Assembly (NCBI GenBank): GCA_022836615.1
Contig: MU405215.1
Span: 248,001 to 312,000 of the forward strand
DNA length: 64,000 nucleotides
Source of the DNA: Annulohypoxylon bovei var. microspora
Taxonomy: Eukaryota; Ascomycota; Sordariomycetes; Xylariales; Hypoxylaceae
Direction of reading: 5' to 3'
Part shown: positions 32,559 to 44,039 of the stretch, piece after piece
Position numbering within the stretch: the stretch's first letter is position 1
Layout: every line of letters starts with the position of its first letter
Position numbers and translations under genes: made by a program
Notes under the pieces: generated by a model
Database searches by the model: none
The model's input: the letters and a program-made list of their open reading frames with translations, nothing else
Told to the model about the DNA's origin: nothing

Positions 32559-35329
32559 GTTGAGCAAGAGTGGTTCTATCAGGGGCTATTAGTGGGGCGA
32601 ACTAGGTGATCCCCACCGCGAGCTGTCAGTTGTGTACCTATAAAGGGGTTTTCTGTCCCAGGAGTTTTCGGAAGGGCTCAGGTGTTAATAACCATTTCAA
32701 TTAATTATAATTAATCTCTTATGTGTATCGTAGTATGGTGGGCTATTACTTGTGTTTATGTATTCTTTGACGACAATTGCGAGTTAAGGGGCAGCAGGAA
32801 GGGGTCAGATTTTACGGCCCATGTGCTAACATTACTGTATCGTACTGTGCTTAAAACTATCCCCTATATCACGTAATCACTGCCAATTACTAGCCAGAAT
32901 ACACTAAAATAAATGGGCCAGGGGATATTTCGGAAAGCAGAGCGATACGATAATGTTAATACATGATTTATTTAATCTAACAGCTTGCTAAAGGGATACC
33001 AATGTATCACTGAGAAAAAGTCACATTATCTTTTTTAACGTAGGCTCCACGTCTACGCTTGCAGCAGTATTTATGCATTCAACACCATTATATGTTCAAA
33101 TGCATAATCCTTAGTCAAGTCTTAAGAAGGCTCAGGGTTAATTTATCGTCTTTTTAAATACGCACTTACATATATACCTACACATCCATATATGGAGCAT
33201 TGCTACATTAGTAAAGGAAATCAACATGTTACCTTATCCTGGGCTTTTGTTTCTGAGCACTTGAAGTACTTGATCACAACCAAGAGCTTACGGAACAAGA
33301 ATTCCTCATTAGGCTTTAAGAAGTCTCATTTTCCTACTCCCTTAATTCAACTATCTCGTCAATTCCCTTGCAGTGTAGTATAAGACTTATTTGTTAAATG
33401 CATTAGGCTTTTTTCTTTTCGATAAAGCTGAATGCTTCGTATGGTCTTGGATTGGCCGAAACTTCCAAGTCTTTAGAATAATATTAAGAGCCTTAAAACG
33501 TATTATTAAACCAAGTTATAGGGGAGAGGCTATTACTGATAGTCGTAGCGTTAGCTTCTTATTATTTTAACCTTCAGATATCCCGCTTAAGAGTCCTTTC
33601 AACTCATCAAACTTGATTAATAACTGCCTAAGCTCGTGATCAGAGGAGAAATGCTCAACATGATTAAATCATATTCTAACCTATCGATTTAACGGCGTCC
33701 CTCGTAAAGAATTCATTAAGCCTAATATGTCAACTATCCACATCTTGAAATCCTAAGGACGAGTCGGTCAACAGATCAAGGCATATTAGTTTATTATGGA
33801 TCTCTTTTCAAGAAGTAAATTCATATAGTTGCAACTAACTAGGTAACTATCGTACAGTCGAACTTGTGATCGACACTGCGGCACCCACCGAGGGCGGATC
33901 TGGCGTTGCGTGGGATCTTTTCCCTGCCGCGTTCAAATCCTCGCTAGTCTGCCCTAACTACAACGGTTACATTGTGGCGACAACGTCGACTTGTGAGAGG
34001 TTGCACACGGCGCCGTAGCGAGACATCGGGCCTAGGCGAACACACCACGCTTCCTAGATGTAACGATGAAGTTACATACATCACCTAGGCATTTCCGAGC
34101 TCCGTTCCCTCGGGTTCCCCCGGGCATCCAGTATTCTTCGTATCTCATATAGGAAGGAAAAGATGCAATTAAGAATATGAAATCTTCTACATTTATATGT
34201 CTTGATTCTCATATCAGCTGAGAATATATTAAACCCCTTCATACGGCCCGATATGAACGCGTTTTCGTGTCATATACAAGAAACTCCGATACACTCTGGA
34301 GTGGCTCATAGTCAAAACTATGGTATGATTAGTTTAGTAAGCCGTATTCTCTTTTGGCATCAGATAATGCCCCCAAATCCCAATCCAGGGGTAAGGAACA
34401 TAGTGGAGATAAAGATGTTGAACGAAAACGGCAGCGCGTGTAAATGTGGCATGCTCTCTGAGCCTCAAAGCAGGCATTGTCTCTTAGGCGCGTTGGTGTG
34501 GTACCGCGGGAAGATGCGCCTTCTAAGCCAATGGTATGAGGTTGAATTAGTAGTCCGGGTAACTGGAGAGATCCACTGGTGGTAGGTAGTACGACAGGTA
34601 TTTCATCTGACACAAGCCAGCTATCCTTACCTAAGATACAGTGTTACTATGTTTAGTCGACATTCGCTGCGGTGCGACGGAACATGCACGTAGTTGATCG
34701 GCTTATATATGTACGCTATCTACCCTTCCTGTAATGTGACGCACCTACATTGAAAAGGGGCTGAGATTCGATAGGGTCGCATTGCCAGCCCTAAGGAACA
34801 TGCGGTAGCATTAGACGTCGGTTCGGCCGGCTTAAATGGGACTAGTGATCTCGGCCTCTCGCATCTCTAATCTACATTGGTAATGGCGAGATGCGGCCAA
34901 GCAACCGCGGCTCCCCCACTACCTGCCGGTGGCAGCGGTACTTGCTGCAAATGATATCAATCTGCGAGCCCGATCGCGAACCCGGTCCGCTAGCGCGGTA
35001 AGGGGGAGGCCCGCAAAGAACATCCCGAACAGGGACGTCATTCCTCGGCACTCGCTTTCGATATGCGGAAATGGCGATGGCACAGATTGACTCGACTTTA
35101 TTAACTTTAGATCCTATCTAATCACTTCAACCCCCAAAAATGATGATAAATTCTCTCGGTGTGCCGATAGGCACATGTACGATCACCATGAGAGAGACCG
35201 AGCTTAATTTGTCGCGACACGAGAAATGGGTAGAATAGGCTTTTTCGATGATGTTGAAAAGTCCTGGGTATTCGTAAGGGGAACTAGAACATCATATATA
35301 AGAGGGTGAAGCCAAAGAGGTAGTCAGGA
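32559..35329. other. Intergenic region with a possible exon relic
   Basis: Mostly AT-rich and featureless. A GC-richer island at 33850-34110 includes an open stretch that looks coding (see the separate entry). A second GC-richer island at 34760-35060 has an imperfect inverted repeat (GCATCTC/GAGATGC) and no open frame. The frame at 34202-34585 is unsupported. Confidence 0.45.
33858..34018 (+). pseudogene. Possible orphan exon or gene fragment
   Basis: An acceptor-like ACTAACTAGGTAACTATCGTACAG (written here only to locate it: 33834-33857) is followed by 52 codons of protein-like sequence starting ELVIDTAAPTEGGSGVAWDL and ending TAG at 34016-34018. Composition and balance look coding (GC-richer, few stops), unlike its surroundings. 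No partner exon was found upstream, so it may be a remnant of a lost gene. Family not recognised. Confidence 0.3.
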
Positions 35330-35729
35330 ATGGATATGCTCCTTACCAGCAGTTCATCAACGACAAGCAACAAGAACGCATCCAGATCAATTGAAAAGAA
35401 ATGTCTCCAGCAGACTCTTCAACCTCAGGCGGATCAGGGAGTAAGACCTAACGAGCATACGAATAAACTTTAGAATAGAAAGACTAACTAGGACAAAGAG
35501 AAGAACGGGTCCTCGAAGAAGCAACAGAAAGGCGGCAAGAAGAAGTCTTCTAAGGTATGTATCTGCATATATCAAGCAAGACACGGAGCCTAACATAGTA
35601 CAGTCTGACAAGGACAAGTCTTCCAACCAAGACGGAAGCACATCAGGCCAAGGTCAAGGTGGAGCATACGTATCACCGCCTGACTTCTTCTCTTACAACG
35701 ATCCCGGCGATGACTTCTCGGCAAATTAA
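35330..35729 (+). CDS. Small Lys/Ser-rich protein, three exons
   Basis: Exons 35330-35440, 35492-35554 and 35604-35729, all phase 0, give 99 aa. Introns are 51 and 49 bp with textbook signals (GTAAGA/CTAACTAG and GTATGT/TACAG). CATATATAAG at 35292-35301 is a TATA-like element close to the start. The product begins MDMLLTSSSS. It has a basic middle (KNGSSKKQQKGGKKKSS), then a Gly/Gln stretch, and ends YVSPPDFFSYNDPGDDFSAN. No domain is recognised; it is mostly disordered in character. The consistent splice frame over three exons argues that it is real. Confidence 0.6.
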
Positions 35730-38097
35730 GCACGATACCCCCAGCCATAAATTATACCATCAAAGTTCACAGTTTGTCTATTATGATGGATTAGGAAGGA
35801 CTGCGAACGCAATCATTTTCTAGAGGAAAAAGGTTAAACGATATGGGACATTAGAGGGGGGGTTAGATCACCTATTACCCGGCTTTTCTTTTCAAAACTT
35901 GTATTAATAATATGTAGACACGCTCATTACGAAATTTTCAAATCAAATAAAGGCAATTACTCGTCATGCTAACTTCATGAATGGTTTGCGTGTGTATCTA
36001 AAATATGGAAAAGGGGCTACTTAGGTTAAAAGGGGGAATTATAGGTAAACTTGAGAGACTACAACCTCGGCTATAAGATTCTTGATATAATAGCTACTAT
36101 GTAAGTATTGGGAGTTCAACTTGCTTATTTACTTGATATAGTCGTTTCGTCCAATAACATTGACATATTGTCATTACCCCTATTATGTGAGAGGCCTCTT
36201 CTATGTTACAACCATAATGGGGTATCCGTCCACTCGTCTTTGTGAGAATAGCCACCTTAAACTAGGTTAGGTACCTATATATGTAGGTAGATTATCTCTT
36301 ACATGCAATCTAACCTTTTAGGCATATGAGCGCCAAACTGATTCGCATTCTACCCCACAAACTTACTATACTCAAATTTTTACAAGCTAAGATTGTCGTA
36401 CGATTAAATTTAGGTAGCTTTATATGAACGAAAAATCTTAAAGGTTTTAGAGACCAATACATGTTGCGGAAAGAAACTTTCTATGATATTATGGCTTCCG
36501 TATCGCTTAACGCGCCCCTATTCCAGAGATTATGTGGGTATACGATTCGACTCGGACTTCATAAACTCGATACCTTTGATAATACAAAATTAGATGTCCA
36601 CCCACATTCTTAACGTACCTAGGCATCACTATTGTGTAAGCCTACTGACATATTAGTTACGTGCCAAGGTAGTATGAAATAGGTGCTGTCGTAAGCTTAG
36701 ATTCGACACAAACTTTCTGGGTAGCTACTAAGCCGGGAGATAAAATACAGGGGTATGTTTTCATAAGGAAAACAGCCTTATGAAGCTCTTAGTTACTGTC
36801 ACACCCTACTCTTTTATATTTACCATTTTCGTGGCATAGTCTTGATCAAGTAGAGGCTTTCATTGGCTATGGCGTCGTGAGTTGTAACCCACGTGTAATT
36901 TCACCTTCAGTCGACTGTGAGAACTGAACAGATATTGGGCTGCTTTAATATATTTTTCAGGCGCATATATACTGGGGTAATCTTGACTTACCAGCCTATG
37001 ATCTGAATGGAAAGACAACTCAGTCTCATGACAATTGCGTAAACCTCAAGTGAACACATTGCTAAAATTATGTATGAGGCCATATCTGCATGAGAACAAG
37101 TGTTTTCATCTTGTCGGATGTGCACCGGGTTAGGCAGACAGAATAGATCCTAGGACTTAGCTCAGGGGAAGAGAGCAGAAGGCAGAAGAATGAGTGATGA
37201 GTCTTAAAGTGCAACGTGTTTGTTCGAATTTGGGGAATATTAATAGGTTGGGTTTGTAACTTGTCAGCCAGCCATAATAAACTTCATCAAACTATTGAAG
37301 TTTTTGAATTTTACATTTGATTGAACTGAATTTCAGACGATATCAAGGAAGTTGAAGTTGAATACGAAGTACTAAGGCAAGTGAAAAGTACGTTGTACCC
37401 CGAGGTCCGAGCTGCCTATATAGCGGTGCACGGTTCAGGTTTGGTAGGCTAATCGAGGCAAGTGACAGGGCTTCATACCGAGCTATTCCCTGCAACAAAG
37501 ACCTAATCCAGCTAGCCGCCACAAGCCCCGCGACTACACAGTACCTACCTAAAATAAGGCACCAACGCCTGTACCTAGGTACTTACCTACCATTCAAGGA
37601 CATTCAGGTGCGGCGTAGCGCAGGTGATTATTTGCTTACTGCTTGTGACGTTTTTGGCGGGGTCATCCGCCGTGATCTCTTTAAATCGTCATTTACGATT
37701 CTAGCTTAAACCTAAGCTAAGAAGCGCATCGCCAGCATTTCTAATTCTAATCGAACTACAGATCTTAACCTACCTACCTACTAGTATCTTACCTAACCTC
37801 TTAGAGGTCATATTCGAACAAGTCTTTGCCGGCACTCCGGCACCGTTCTTTGTTTTCCGACTTTCTCCTTTCAACAATCAAGCCATACCGAAATCCCGAA
37901 ATCTTGGACTACCTAATCAATCCGTTCCTACGACCCCCAATACAACTCCCTTGAGGCTGACCGACCTGACTTGAACAAGTCATCGAAATCCAACGACCGA
38001 AACGTACACCTAAAACTAAAAGGAACTCGTCACTATCCACTATTCCCCTTTTTCGCAACTTCGACCGAATCCAGACTTACCAGACCTACCAATCACC
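35730..38097. other. AT-rich intergenic region
   Basis: About 2.4 kb with no supportable gene. Simple TAGGTACCT/ACCTACCT motifs cluster near 36260-36290 and 37540-37600. The last ~200 bases are C-rich and T-poor, typical of the promoter and leader of the gene at 38098. Confidence 0.5.
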
Positions 38098-39293
38098 ATG
38101 TTTGACCTACTCCCAAAGCTCCTCTCGTACGTCCCACCAACCCAACCCCCCCAGTTCTTTGTACGCTTTGTACGCGGGGCGGGGATCGTGAAGATGAGCC
38201 CTGCCCGATTCTATTCTAACACGACGATCACAGCTCCGTAGCATCGTTCCTCTTCCCCCTCTTCGCCTCCTACAAGGCGCTCAAGACCTCCGACCCCGCG
38301 CAGCTGACGCCATGGCTGATGTACTGGTCGGTACTGTCCTGCGCCCTGCTCGTCGAGTCCTGGACCGAGTTCGTCCTCGCCTGGGTGCCCTTCTACGCCT
38401 ACATGCGCCTCTTCTTCCTGCTCTACCTCGTCCTGCCCCAGACCCAGGGCGCGCGCGTCCTATACGAGACCTACCTGCACCCCTACCTCGAGGAGAACGA
38501 GTCCGCCATCGAGGACTTCATCGCCAGCGCCCACGATAGGCTCAAGGCCGCCGGCATGGCCTACCTGAAGCGCGCCATCGAGATGCTGCGCACCCAGGTC
38601 CTGGGCATGCCGCCGCGCGAGGAGGAGCAGGAGGAGACCCGGGCCACCGCTGCGCCGCAGGGGTATACGCAGGCACTGCTCGCTAGGTTCAGCGTGCCGG
38701 CCGCTCGATGGGTAGCGAACAACACGGACACCTCCGCCCCGAACTTCTACAACATGCTCGCCGGCGCGGTCGGTGCGGCGGCCAGCGGCTTCGCGACGCC
38801 GGCCAGGAACCAGGAGTCGTCGACGGCCACGCTGATCCCCGAGAGCATCGGCGGCGCCGAGGACAAGATCAACTTCATCGCCGCGCAGAAGGAGAAGCTG
38901 GCGCTGATGATGGGCGCGCTGGACCAGGAGGCCAGGCAGCTCGAGAAGTCCGAGGAGGAGCGCAGGACGGCGGAGCAGGCGAGGAAGGACCTGCGCCCCG
39001 GCAGCATGAGCCTAGACGGGCAAGATAGCTCACGGCCGCCGAGCGGTCACAGCGTGTGGAGCGGGCTGAGTAAAAGTCGCAGCGAGGTCGACTTTGAGAA
39101 GATCGACGCCGAGAGCGGCGCCGAGGAGGATGAGGGTACTTTACGTAGAAGAGGGCCCGCCGGCGAGCCAAGTCCCGGAAGTGCGAGGAGCGGCTGGAGT
39201 TTCTTGGGCTGGGGCACTGTAGGCACTGGGCAAGGCACTGGGCAAGGCACCGGTCAACCAGATGCTGGACAGAGCTCTGGAGTAGAGAAGTAG
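38098..39293 (+). CDS. TB2/DP1/HVA22 family (REEP/Yop1-like) ER membrane-shaping protein
   Basis: Exons 38098-38126 and 38234-39293 give 362 aa, joined as MFDLLPKLLS/SVASFLFPLF across a 107-bp intron. The TB2/DP1/HVA22 domain spans about residues 10-110. FPLFASYKALKTSDPAQLTPW is followed by WMYWSVLSCALLVESWTEF-type hairpin membrane segments and YLVLPQTQGARVLYETYLHPYL, the family signature. An amphipathic helix follows (SAHDRLKAAGMAYLKRAIE). The C-terminal ~200 residues are low-complexity with a coiled-coil (residues ~200-240) and a TGQG repeat near the end. REEP/Yop1 proteins bend tubular ER membrane. The long tail is a fungal REEP5/6-like elaboration. The exon is GC-rich. Confidence 0.9.
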
Positions 39294-39639
39294 GCCAGCT
39301 TTACACCCACATATTCAAATTCAATCGCGCGGAGTTAATAGGTTTGGTTCCTTGAACGGGTGTGCATGCTTGGTGGAGACGGGTAGACTTGGTTGAGAGG
39401 GGGGTTAGACGATAGGATTCAACTCTTGTCCTGAGCAATAGACTCCGGAGCTGAGAAGCCGCACCTTGCACATGGCTTGTATCATTATATTCTCTGCCTC
39501 CTGTCTATCCTGGCAAGTCTTTGGTATGTGACATATAGACAGTGTCTAGTAGAAATCTTCGGGGTATCTCCCTATCGTACACGCCCCTATTCATTAAGTA
39601 ACACCAAGCCCAGCGACGCCTCGCAGCCAAACTCCCCCG
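39294..39639. other. Intergenic region between convergent genes
   Basis: 346 bases holding the 3' ends of the HVA22-type gene and MGM101. Nothing else was seen. Confidence 0.4.
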
Positions 39640-40583
39640 CTACGACTTCTTGAACGGGTAGCGGACCTCGTCGTCCTTACGTAGCCAGATCTGCTTCTTC
39701 TTCTTGGTGGTGACGTGCTCGACCCATTGCTGCATGGCGTGCTCCTTCATGAACTTGCGGATGAAGCGCGGGTCCCATAGTTCCGACGCGATGCCCAAGT
39801 CCTTGCAACACCGCATAAGCGCATTGGACTTGCACCCCTCGGCCGCCGTCGACACGCCGTCTTCGCTGAAGTACTGCTGCTCGCCCCTAGCCTGCCCCAC
39901 GAATCTATTCGGCCGTCAGTCAGTCACTCACTCACTCACTCAGTCTCCCAACCTAGGGAAGTCGAAACAAAAAAAAAAGGGGGGAAAGGAAGAACTCACC
40001 GGCCATGCACGACAAGCGCGTACTCGCGCGTGACCAGCTTCTCGTGGACCATCAGCTGGCCGCGCGGGGCGAGCCCCCAGCCGCCAGGCCCGAAGGCGGC
40101 GTTGAGGATGCGGCGGTACTTGATCTCGGGCAGGTAGATGATGCCGTCGGGCTTGACCTCGATGTCGTCGGGGTCGAGGCGCGCCTGCAGCACGGCGCTG
40201 GTCTCCGCCCCGAACGCCGACGTGCCCAGCCCGTGGAACGACTGCGTCCAGTCGATCGGGGCGCCGCCGTTGTCGCTCCCGTTCTCGCTGGCCGGGGTCT
40301 GCGAGGGCGCGTCCGGGAGAGGGACCCCGGAGACGGCGGGGACGGGCGTTCGGGCTGGGGCTGGCGTGGGTGCGGGTGCTGGTCTGGAGGGTGCTAATGG
40401 GGTTGCGGCTTTGGGCGGCGTGGGCGTGGAGGATGGGCGCGCGCTGGGCGGGATCTGGTATGGCTTTGCTTTGGAGGCGCTGATGAGGGTTCGGGCGGGG
40501 ATTTGTGCCCAGTTTTGCGGGCTGGCTGTTGATTGTAGTCGTCGGGATGCCGCTCGTAGCGGCGTTAGTGTTCGCGATGCCAT
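39640..40583 (-). CDS. MGM101: Mitochondrial genome maintenance protein MGM101
   Basis: Exons 40583-40000 and 39904-39640 give 282 aa. The start MASRTLTPLRAASRRLQSTA is an Arg/Ser-rich mitochondrial targeting sequence. A Pro/Ala/Thr-rich linker of ~90 residues follows. The conserved core runs DWTQSFHGLGTSAF, PDDIEVKPDGIIYLPEIKYR, FGPGGWGLAPRG, TREYALVVHGRFVGQARGEQ and SNALMRCCKDLGIASELWD, ending with a basic tail. MGM101 is a Rad52-like single-strand annealing protein required for repair and maintenance of mitochondrial DNA. The 95-bp intron carries a GTGA/GACT tetranucleotide microsatellite (about 39915-39944). An in-frame ATG further upstream (40739) would bury the targeting peptide, so 40583 was chosen. 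Confidence 0.95.
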
Positions 40584-40956
40584 TGTTATTGAATATGGTT
40601 GTGTTGTGGTGTTATGGTTGTTACGGTATTGTAGGTGGGCAGGTGGGATATGAAGATTAAACGCAGGCGATAAGGCGTTAGAAATTTTTCGACGTTGCGT
40701 GCGCGCGCTTGATCGGCTAGTGCAGGATCGCTCTTTCAATTGCGGTCCCCGGGTGCCGAGAGCTTATCGATAGGGCTGTATTCGCGGACAGTTCCTTCCC
40801 ACACGCTTTTCGACGGAGCTGACAGAGAGAAAATGGAACTTATGACTTCAGAGAGGGATTAGTGTGATATTAATAGCTCAACTTTTTAACTCAAGGTTGC
40901 ATATCGTGGTATGGTTTTACATAAAGTACTAGACATTCCTTCCCTTGCGGCAGTGG

Positions 40957-41403
40957 TCACGCATCCTTTGTAGATGTCCTCTCATCGTTGTTGTGCTTCT
41001 TCCAGCAGGCTCTGAAAACCTCCATCTGATATTGGCGGAGTCCGTTAGCAAGTTACCGGTACATTAGAAAAGCAATTCCTCTAAGAATTATATTTCGCTG
41101 CCTACCTCCTTTTTACAAGCCCGCCAATCCTTCTTTTCGAAATAGCAATCGGTCAACTTGGCATTCTCATCTATTTCGATCAGTTAGAATTCAAGGCACA
41201 GCTATACTCTACTAATCTGTTATTGGCTTCATACCCGCGCATCCCGTGCTGAAGATCCTCTTGTCCCTAAAGTGTCAGAAAGAGTCAGTCGACGAGGACT
41301 AACAATTGTTTGGGTTTCGGTTTCACAAGTCTTACCAGTCATCCGGCTCGTCATCATCTGGAGCAGCATTGCTCTGTTGACTTGTGTTGTCTTCCTTAGA
41401 CAT
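40957..41403 (-). CDS. COA4: Cytochrome c oxidase assembly factor COA4 (twin CX9C)
   Basis: Four tiny exons (41403-41336, 41266-41235, 41170-41106, 41025-40957) give 77 aa. Each junction keeps frame and uses GTAAGA, GTATGA or GTAGGC donors with YAG acceptors. The product reads DDWDKRIFSTGCADENAKLT, then DCYFEKKDWRACKKEMEVFR, then ACWKKHNND. The two CX9C motifs (C-ADENAKLTD-C and C-KKEMEVFRA-C) form the CHCH fold imported by the Mia40 pathway into the mitochondrial intermembrane space. The WDKRI...TGC start and WKKHN end are specific to COA4/Cmc3, a complex IV assembly factor. The second exon is only 32 bases. It is divergent from BPL1, with 238 bases between starts. Confidence 0.93.
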
Positions 41404-41641
41404 TGTATGCGGACTTAACGACGGTCGTTGGATGTTCTTTTTAGCAGTGTGTTGAGATCGCGTGATCCGGGCGTTGCGAGTTTAGGGGCTAAATCCCGCT
41501 AGAGGGCGGTGTAAAGGTGGAAATTCGGGCATCCGGACGGCGCTGAAATTACCTCATTAAGCCCCCCTGATTCCTAATCCCGTCCACAAAATCCCTCCCT
41601 TCGGACCATCAACCCCAAAGTTAAACAGAACTTCATTCAAC

Positions 41642-43672
41642 ATGACGTCGCGCAAACTCAACGTATTTGTTTACACAGGTACGGGGTCTACGGTTGAATC
41701 AGTCAAGCACGCAATTTATTCCTTGCGCCGACTTCTCTCGCCAAACTACGCAGTCATCCCTATTACCGAGACAGTTCTTCTAAAAGAACCATGGGGACCT
41801 ACATGCGCGCTACTCGTTTTCCCAGGGGGTGCTGATCTCGGGTACTGTCGCGTGCTGGATGGCGAAGGCAACTCAATTATATCCGAGTATGTGCGCCGGG
41901 GTGGTTCATACTTAGGTTTCTGCGCTGGCGGTTATTACGGCTCCAAAAGGTGCGAGTTCGAGGTTGGCAACAAGGCCATGGAAGTTGTCGGGTCTAGAGA
42001 ACTAGCCTTCTTCCCTGGTACTTGCAGAGGAGGTGCATTCAAGGGCTTCCAATACCACAGCGAGAATGGCGCGCGCGCTGTACGAGTGAACGTTGTGAAG
42101 GATGCATTCAGGGGGGCAGGTCTAGTCCCTGAAGTCTTTACATCTTATTACAACGGCGGCGGCGTATTCGTCAATGCGATAGATGGAAATCGCGATGTCG
42201 AGGTATTAGCAAGTTATGCGAACGAACTCGATGTTGACGGTGGCCGTGAAAATGCCGCTTTGGTATATTGCAAGGTCGGCCAAGGTGCTGCAATTCTTAC
42301 AGGACCTCATCCGGAATTCGCTGCGGCAAATTTAAGTCATCAACACAGTGTTGAAGGATACGACGAACTTATCGACGCCCTCCGAGCTGATGATGATGCG
42401 CGGACAAGTTTCTTAAATGCATGCTTGACGAAGTTAGGACTAGAGGTCAGCCAGGAGTCATCAGGTGTGCCGTCCCTCTCTAGGCTTCATCTATCGTCTA
42501 TCTCTAGCAGCGATGTCGATGACTTGCTGCATACATTAGAAGAAATCATCAGCAAGGAAGACGGGGAGGAGTACATTAGAGCAGAAAATGATGTGTTTCA
42601 TTTGCAAAAGCCCGAAACTATGTGGTCTGTCACCGGCTTAAAAGAAGCACTAACGCAGAATGACAGTTCAGATCAAAAGTCGCCTGATTCAAGCAGCGAA
42701 GGCATAATCGACTATAGCACCGTTGTCAAGCGTATCGTGACACATGAAACTGGCTGGCCGGAACCCAAAGCAACTCCGTACTTCAACCACAACGCATTTT
42801 ACTCCAGCTTGCAAGAATATCGGCGATCAGAACCCGAGGCAGAAGAATGGGGTGACTTCTTTATGTACGGAGAAGTCGTCACAAGCACCAATACGCTCCT
42901 CGAGAAAAACTTCAAACTACTTTCTAGACTACCGTCCGGGTTTACATTGGCCGCGACGACTCAGGTTGCAGGACGAGGACGTGGAAGTAACGTCTGGGTA
43001 TCGCCAGCTGGAGCGCTTATCATGTCTACCGTCATCAACCACCCAGCTCATCTTGCACCAAGCCGACCTATCGTCTTTATCCAATATCTCGCCGCCATTG
43101 CTATCGTCCAGGCAGTCAAGTCTTACGACCGAGGGTACAATGAAGTACCAGTGAAGTTAAAATGGCCCAACGATATATACGCACTGGATCCTAAGCAGCC
43201 TTCTTCATCTCCCCCATCGTATGTTAAGATCGGTGGTATCTTATCCAACTGCTCCTACTCTTCAGGGTCGTACCAGATCGTCCTCGGAATCGGGATTAAC
43301 GCCACCAACGGGCGCCCCACAACCTCTCTCGACGCCCTACTTCCTCCACACCTTGCCTCGTTCCGGATTGAAAAGCTTATAGCTGGAATTCTTACCCATC
43401 TAGAAGCCCTCTACAAGACATTCATCCGAAGGGGTTTCACGAGGGAGATGGAGGGCGCGTACTACAACCACTGGCTTCACGGACGACAGATCGTCAACCT
43501 CGAGGCCCAAGGAGGGGTTAGGGCTCGGATAGTGGGTATTACGAGAGACTGGGGCATGTTGAGGGCGGAGGAGCTAGGAAGTGACGATAAGCCGACAGGG
43601 AAGATCTGGGCACTTCAAAGCGACGAGAATAGTTTTGATTTCTTCAGAGGGTTAGTGAAGAGGAAGATCTAA
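41642..43672 (+). CDS. BPL1: Biotin--protein ligase (holocarboxylase synthetase)
   Basis: A single exon of 676 aa. The N-terminal ~260 residues form the glutamine-amidotransferase-like BPL_N domain (LNVFVYTGTGST, FPGGADLGYCR, GGSYLGFCAGGYYGS with the nucleophile-like Cys, TGPHPEF). A linker follows, then the catalytic BPL/LplA domain from about residue 400. EVVTSTNTLLEKN and TQVAGRGRGSNVWVSPAG (biotinyl-AMP-binding GRGRxxxxW) are followed by LKWPNDIYA (the biotin-site Lys) and KIGGIL. The C-terminal domain ends MLRAEELGSDDKPTG and LQSDENSFDFFRG. It attaches biotin to acetyl-CoA and pyruvate carboxylases in the cytosol. Length agrees with yeast Bpl1. Confidence 0.97.
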   Translation: MTSRKLNVFVYTGTGSTVESVKHAIYSLRRLLSPNYAVIPITETVLLKEPWGPTCALLVFPGGADLGYCRVLDGEGNSIISEYVRRGGSYLGFCAGGYYGSKRCEFEVGNKAMEVVGSRELAFFPGTCRGGAFKGFQYHSENGARAVRVNVVKDAFRGAGLVPEVFTSYYNGGGVFVNAIDGNRDVEVLASYANELDVDGGRENAALVYCKVGQGAAILTGPHPEFAAANLSHQHSVEGYDELIDALRADDDARTSFLNACLTKLGLEVSQESSGVPSLSRLHLSSISSSDVDDLLHTLEEIISKEDGEEYIRAENDVFHLQKPETMWSVTGLKEALTQNDSSDQKSPDSSSEGIIDYSTVVKRIVTHETGWPEPKATPYFNHNAFYSSLQEYRRSEPEAEEWGDFFMYGEVVTSTNTLLEKNFKLLSRLPSGFTLAATTQVAGRGRGSNVWVSPAGALIMSTVINHPAHLAPSRPIVFIQYLAAIAIVQAVKSYDRGYNEVPVKLKWPNDIYALDPKQPSSSPPSYVKIGGILSNCSYSSGSYQIVLGIGINATNGRPTTSLDALLPPHLASFRIEKLIAGILTHLEALYKTFIRRGFTREMEGAYYNHWLHGRQIVNLEAQGGVRARIVGITRDWGMLRAEELGSDDKPTGKIWALQSDENSFDFFRGLVKRKI

Positions 43673-44039
43673 GTTATATCTAAGAGATATCAATGACTAG
43701 GTACTTAAGGAATATCCTAGATTTTAGATATTTCCAAGAAATGAGGACATCATAGATGCTTAGTTATTCCCGCACAAGAGAATCTTGTGGAACCTTGAGT
43801 TAGGGTTAGGGTTAGGGTTAACGCGAACATCTCATAACACGTTTAGATCGAACCCTATGTATCTACTAGATGAAATGAGCCGTACAATTTTATTAACCTA
43901 AGTAGATACTTGTCAAGTTCTAAATACTAAGAAAGCTTCAGAAACAACATGATCAATAGGTCCCAACGTCCCCATTCCACCCACACTTCTAGTTAGTACC
44001 ATCCCCCCTAACCCCTATTCCCCGCCCCACAACCTCAAC
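43673..44039. other. Intergenic region between convergent BPL1 and aldo-keto reductase
   Basis: Contains the TTAGGG repeat at 43800-43820 and the two transcript ends. No other feature was seen. Confidence 0.4.
43800..43820. repeat. Interstitial telomere-type repeat
   Basis: Three and a half perfect TTAGGG units, 128 bases past the BPL1 stop codon. The DNA around it is ordinary intergenic sequence, so it is not a chromosome end. Confidence 0.8.

Noticed and set aside
34202..34585. A 127-codon plus-strand frame.
   Set aside because: Composition is not protein-like, an equally long antisense frame exists, and no motif was recognised.
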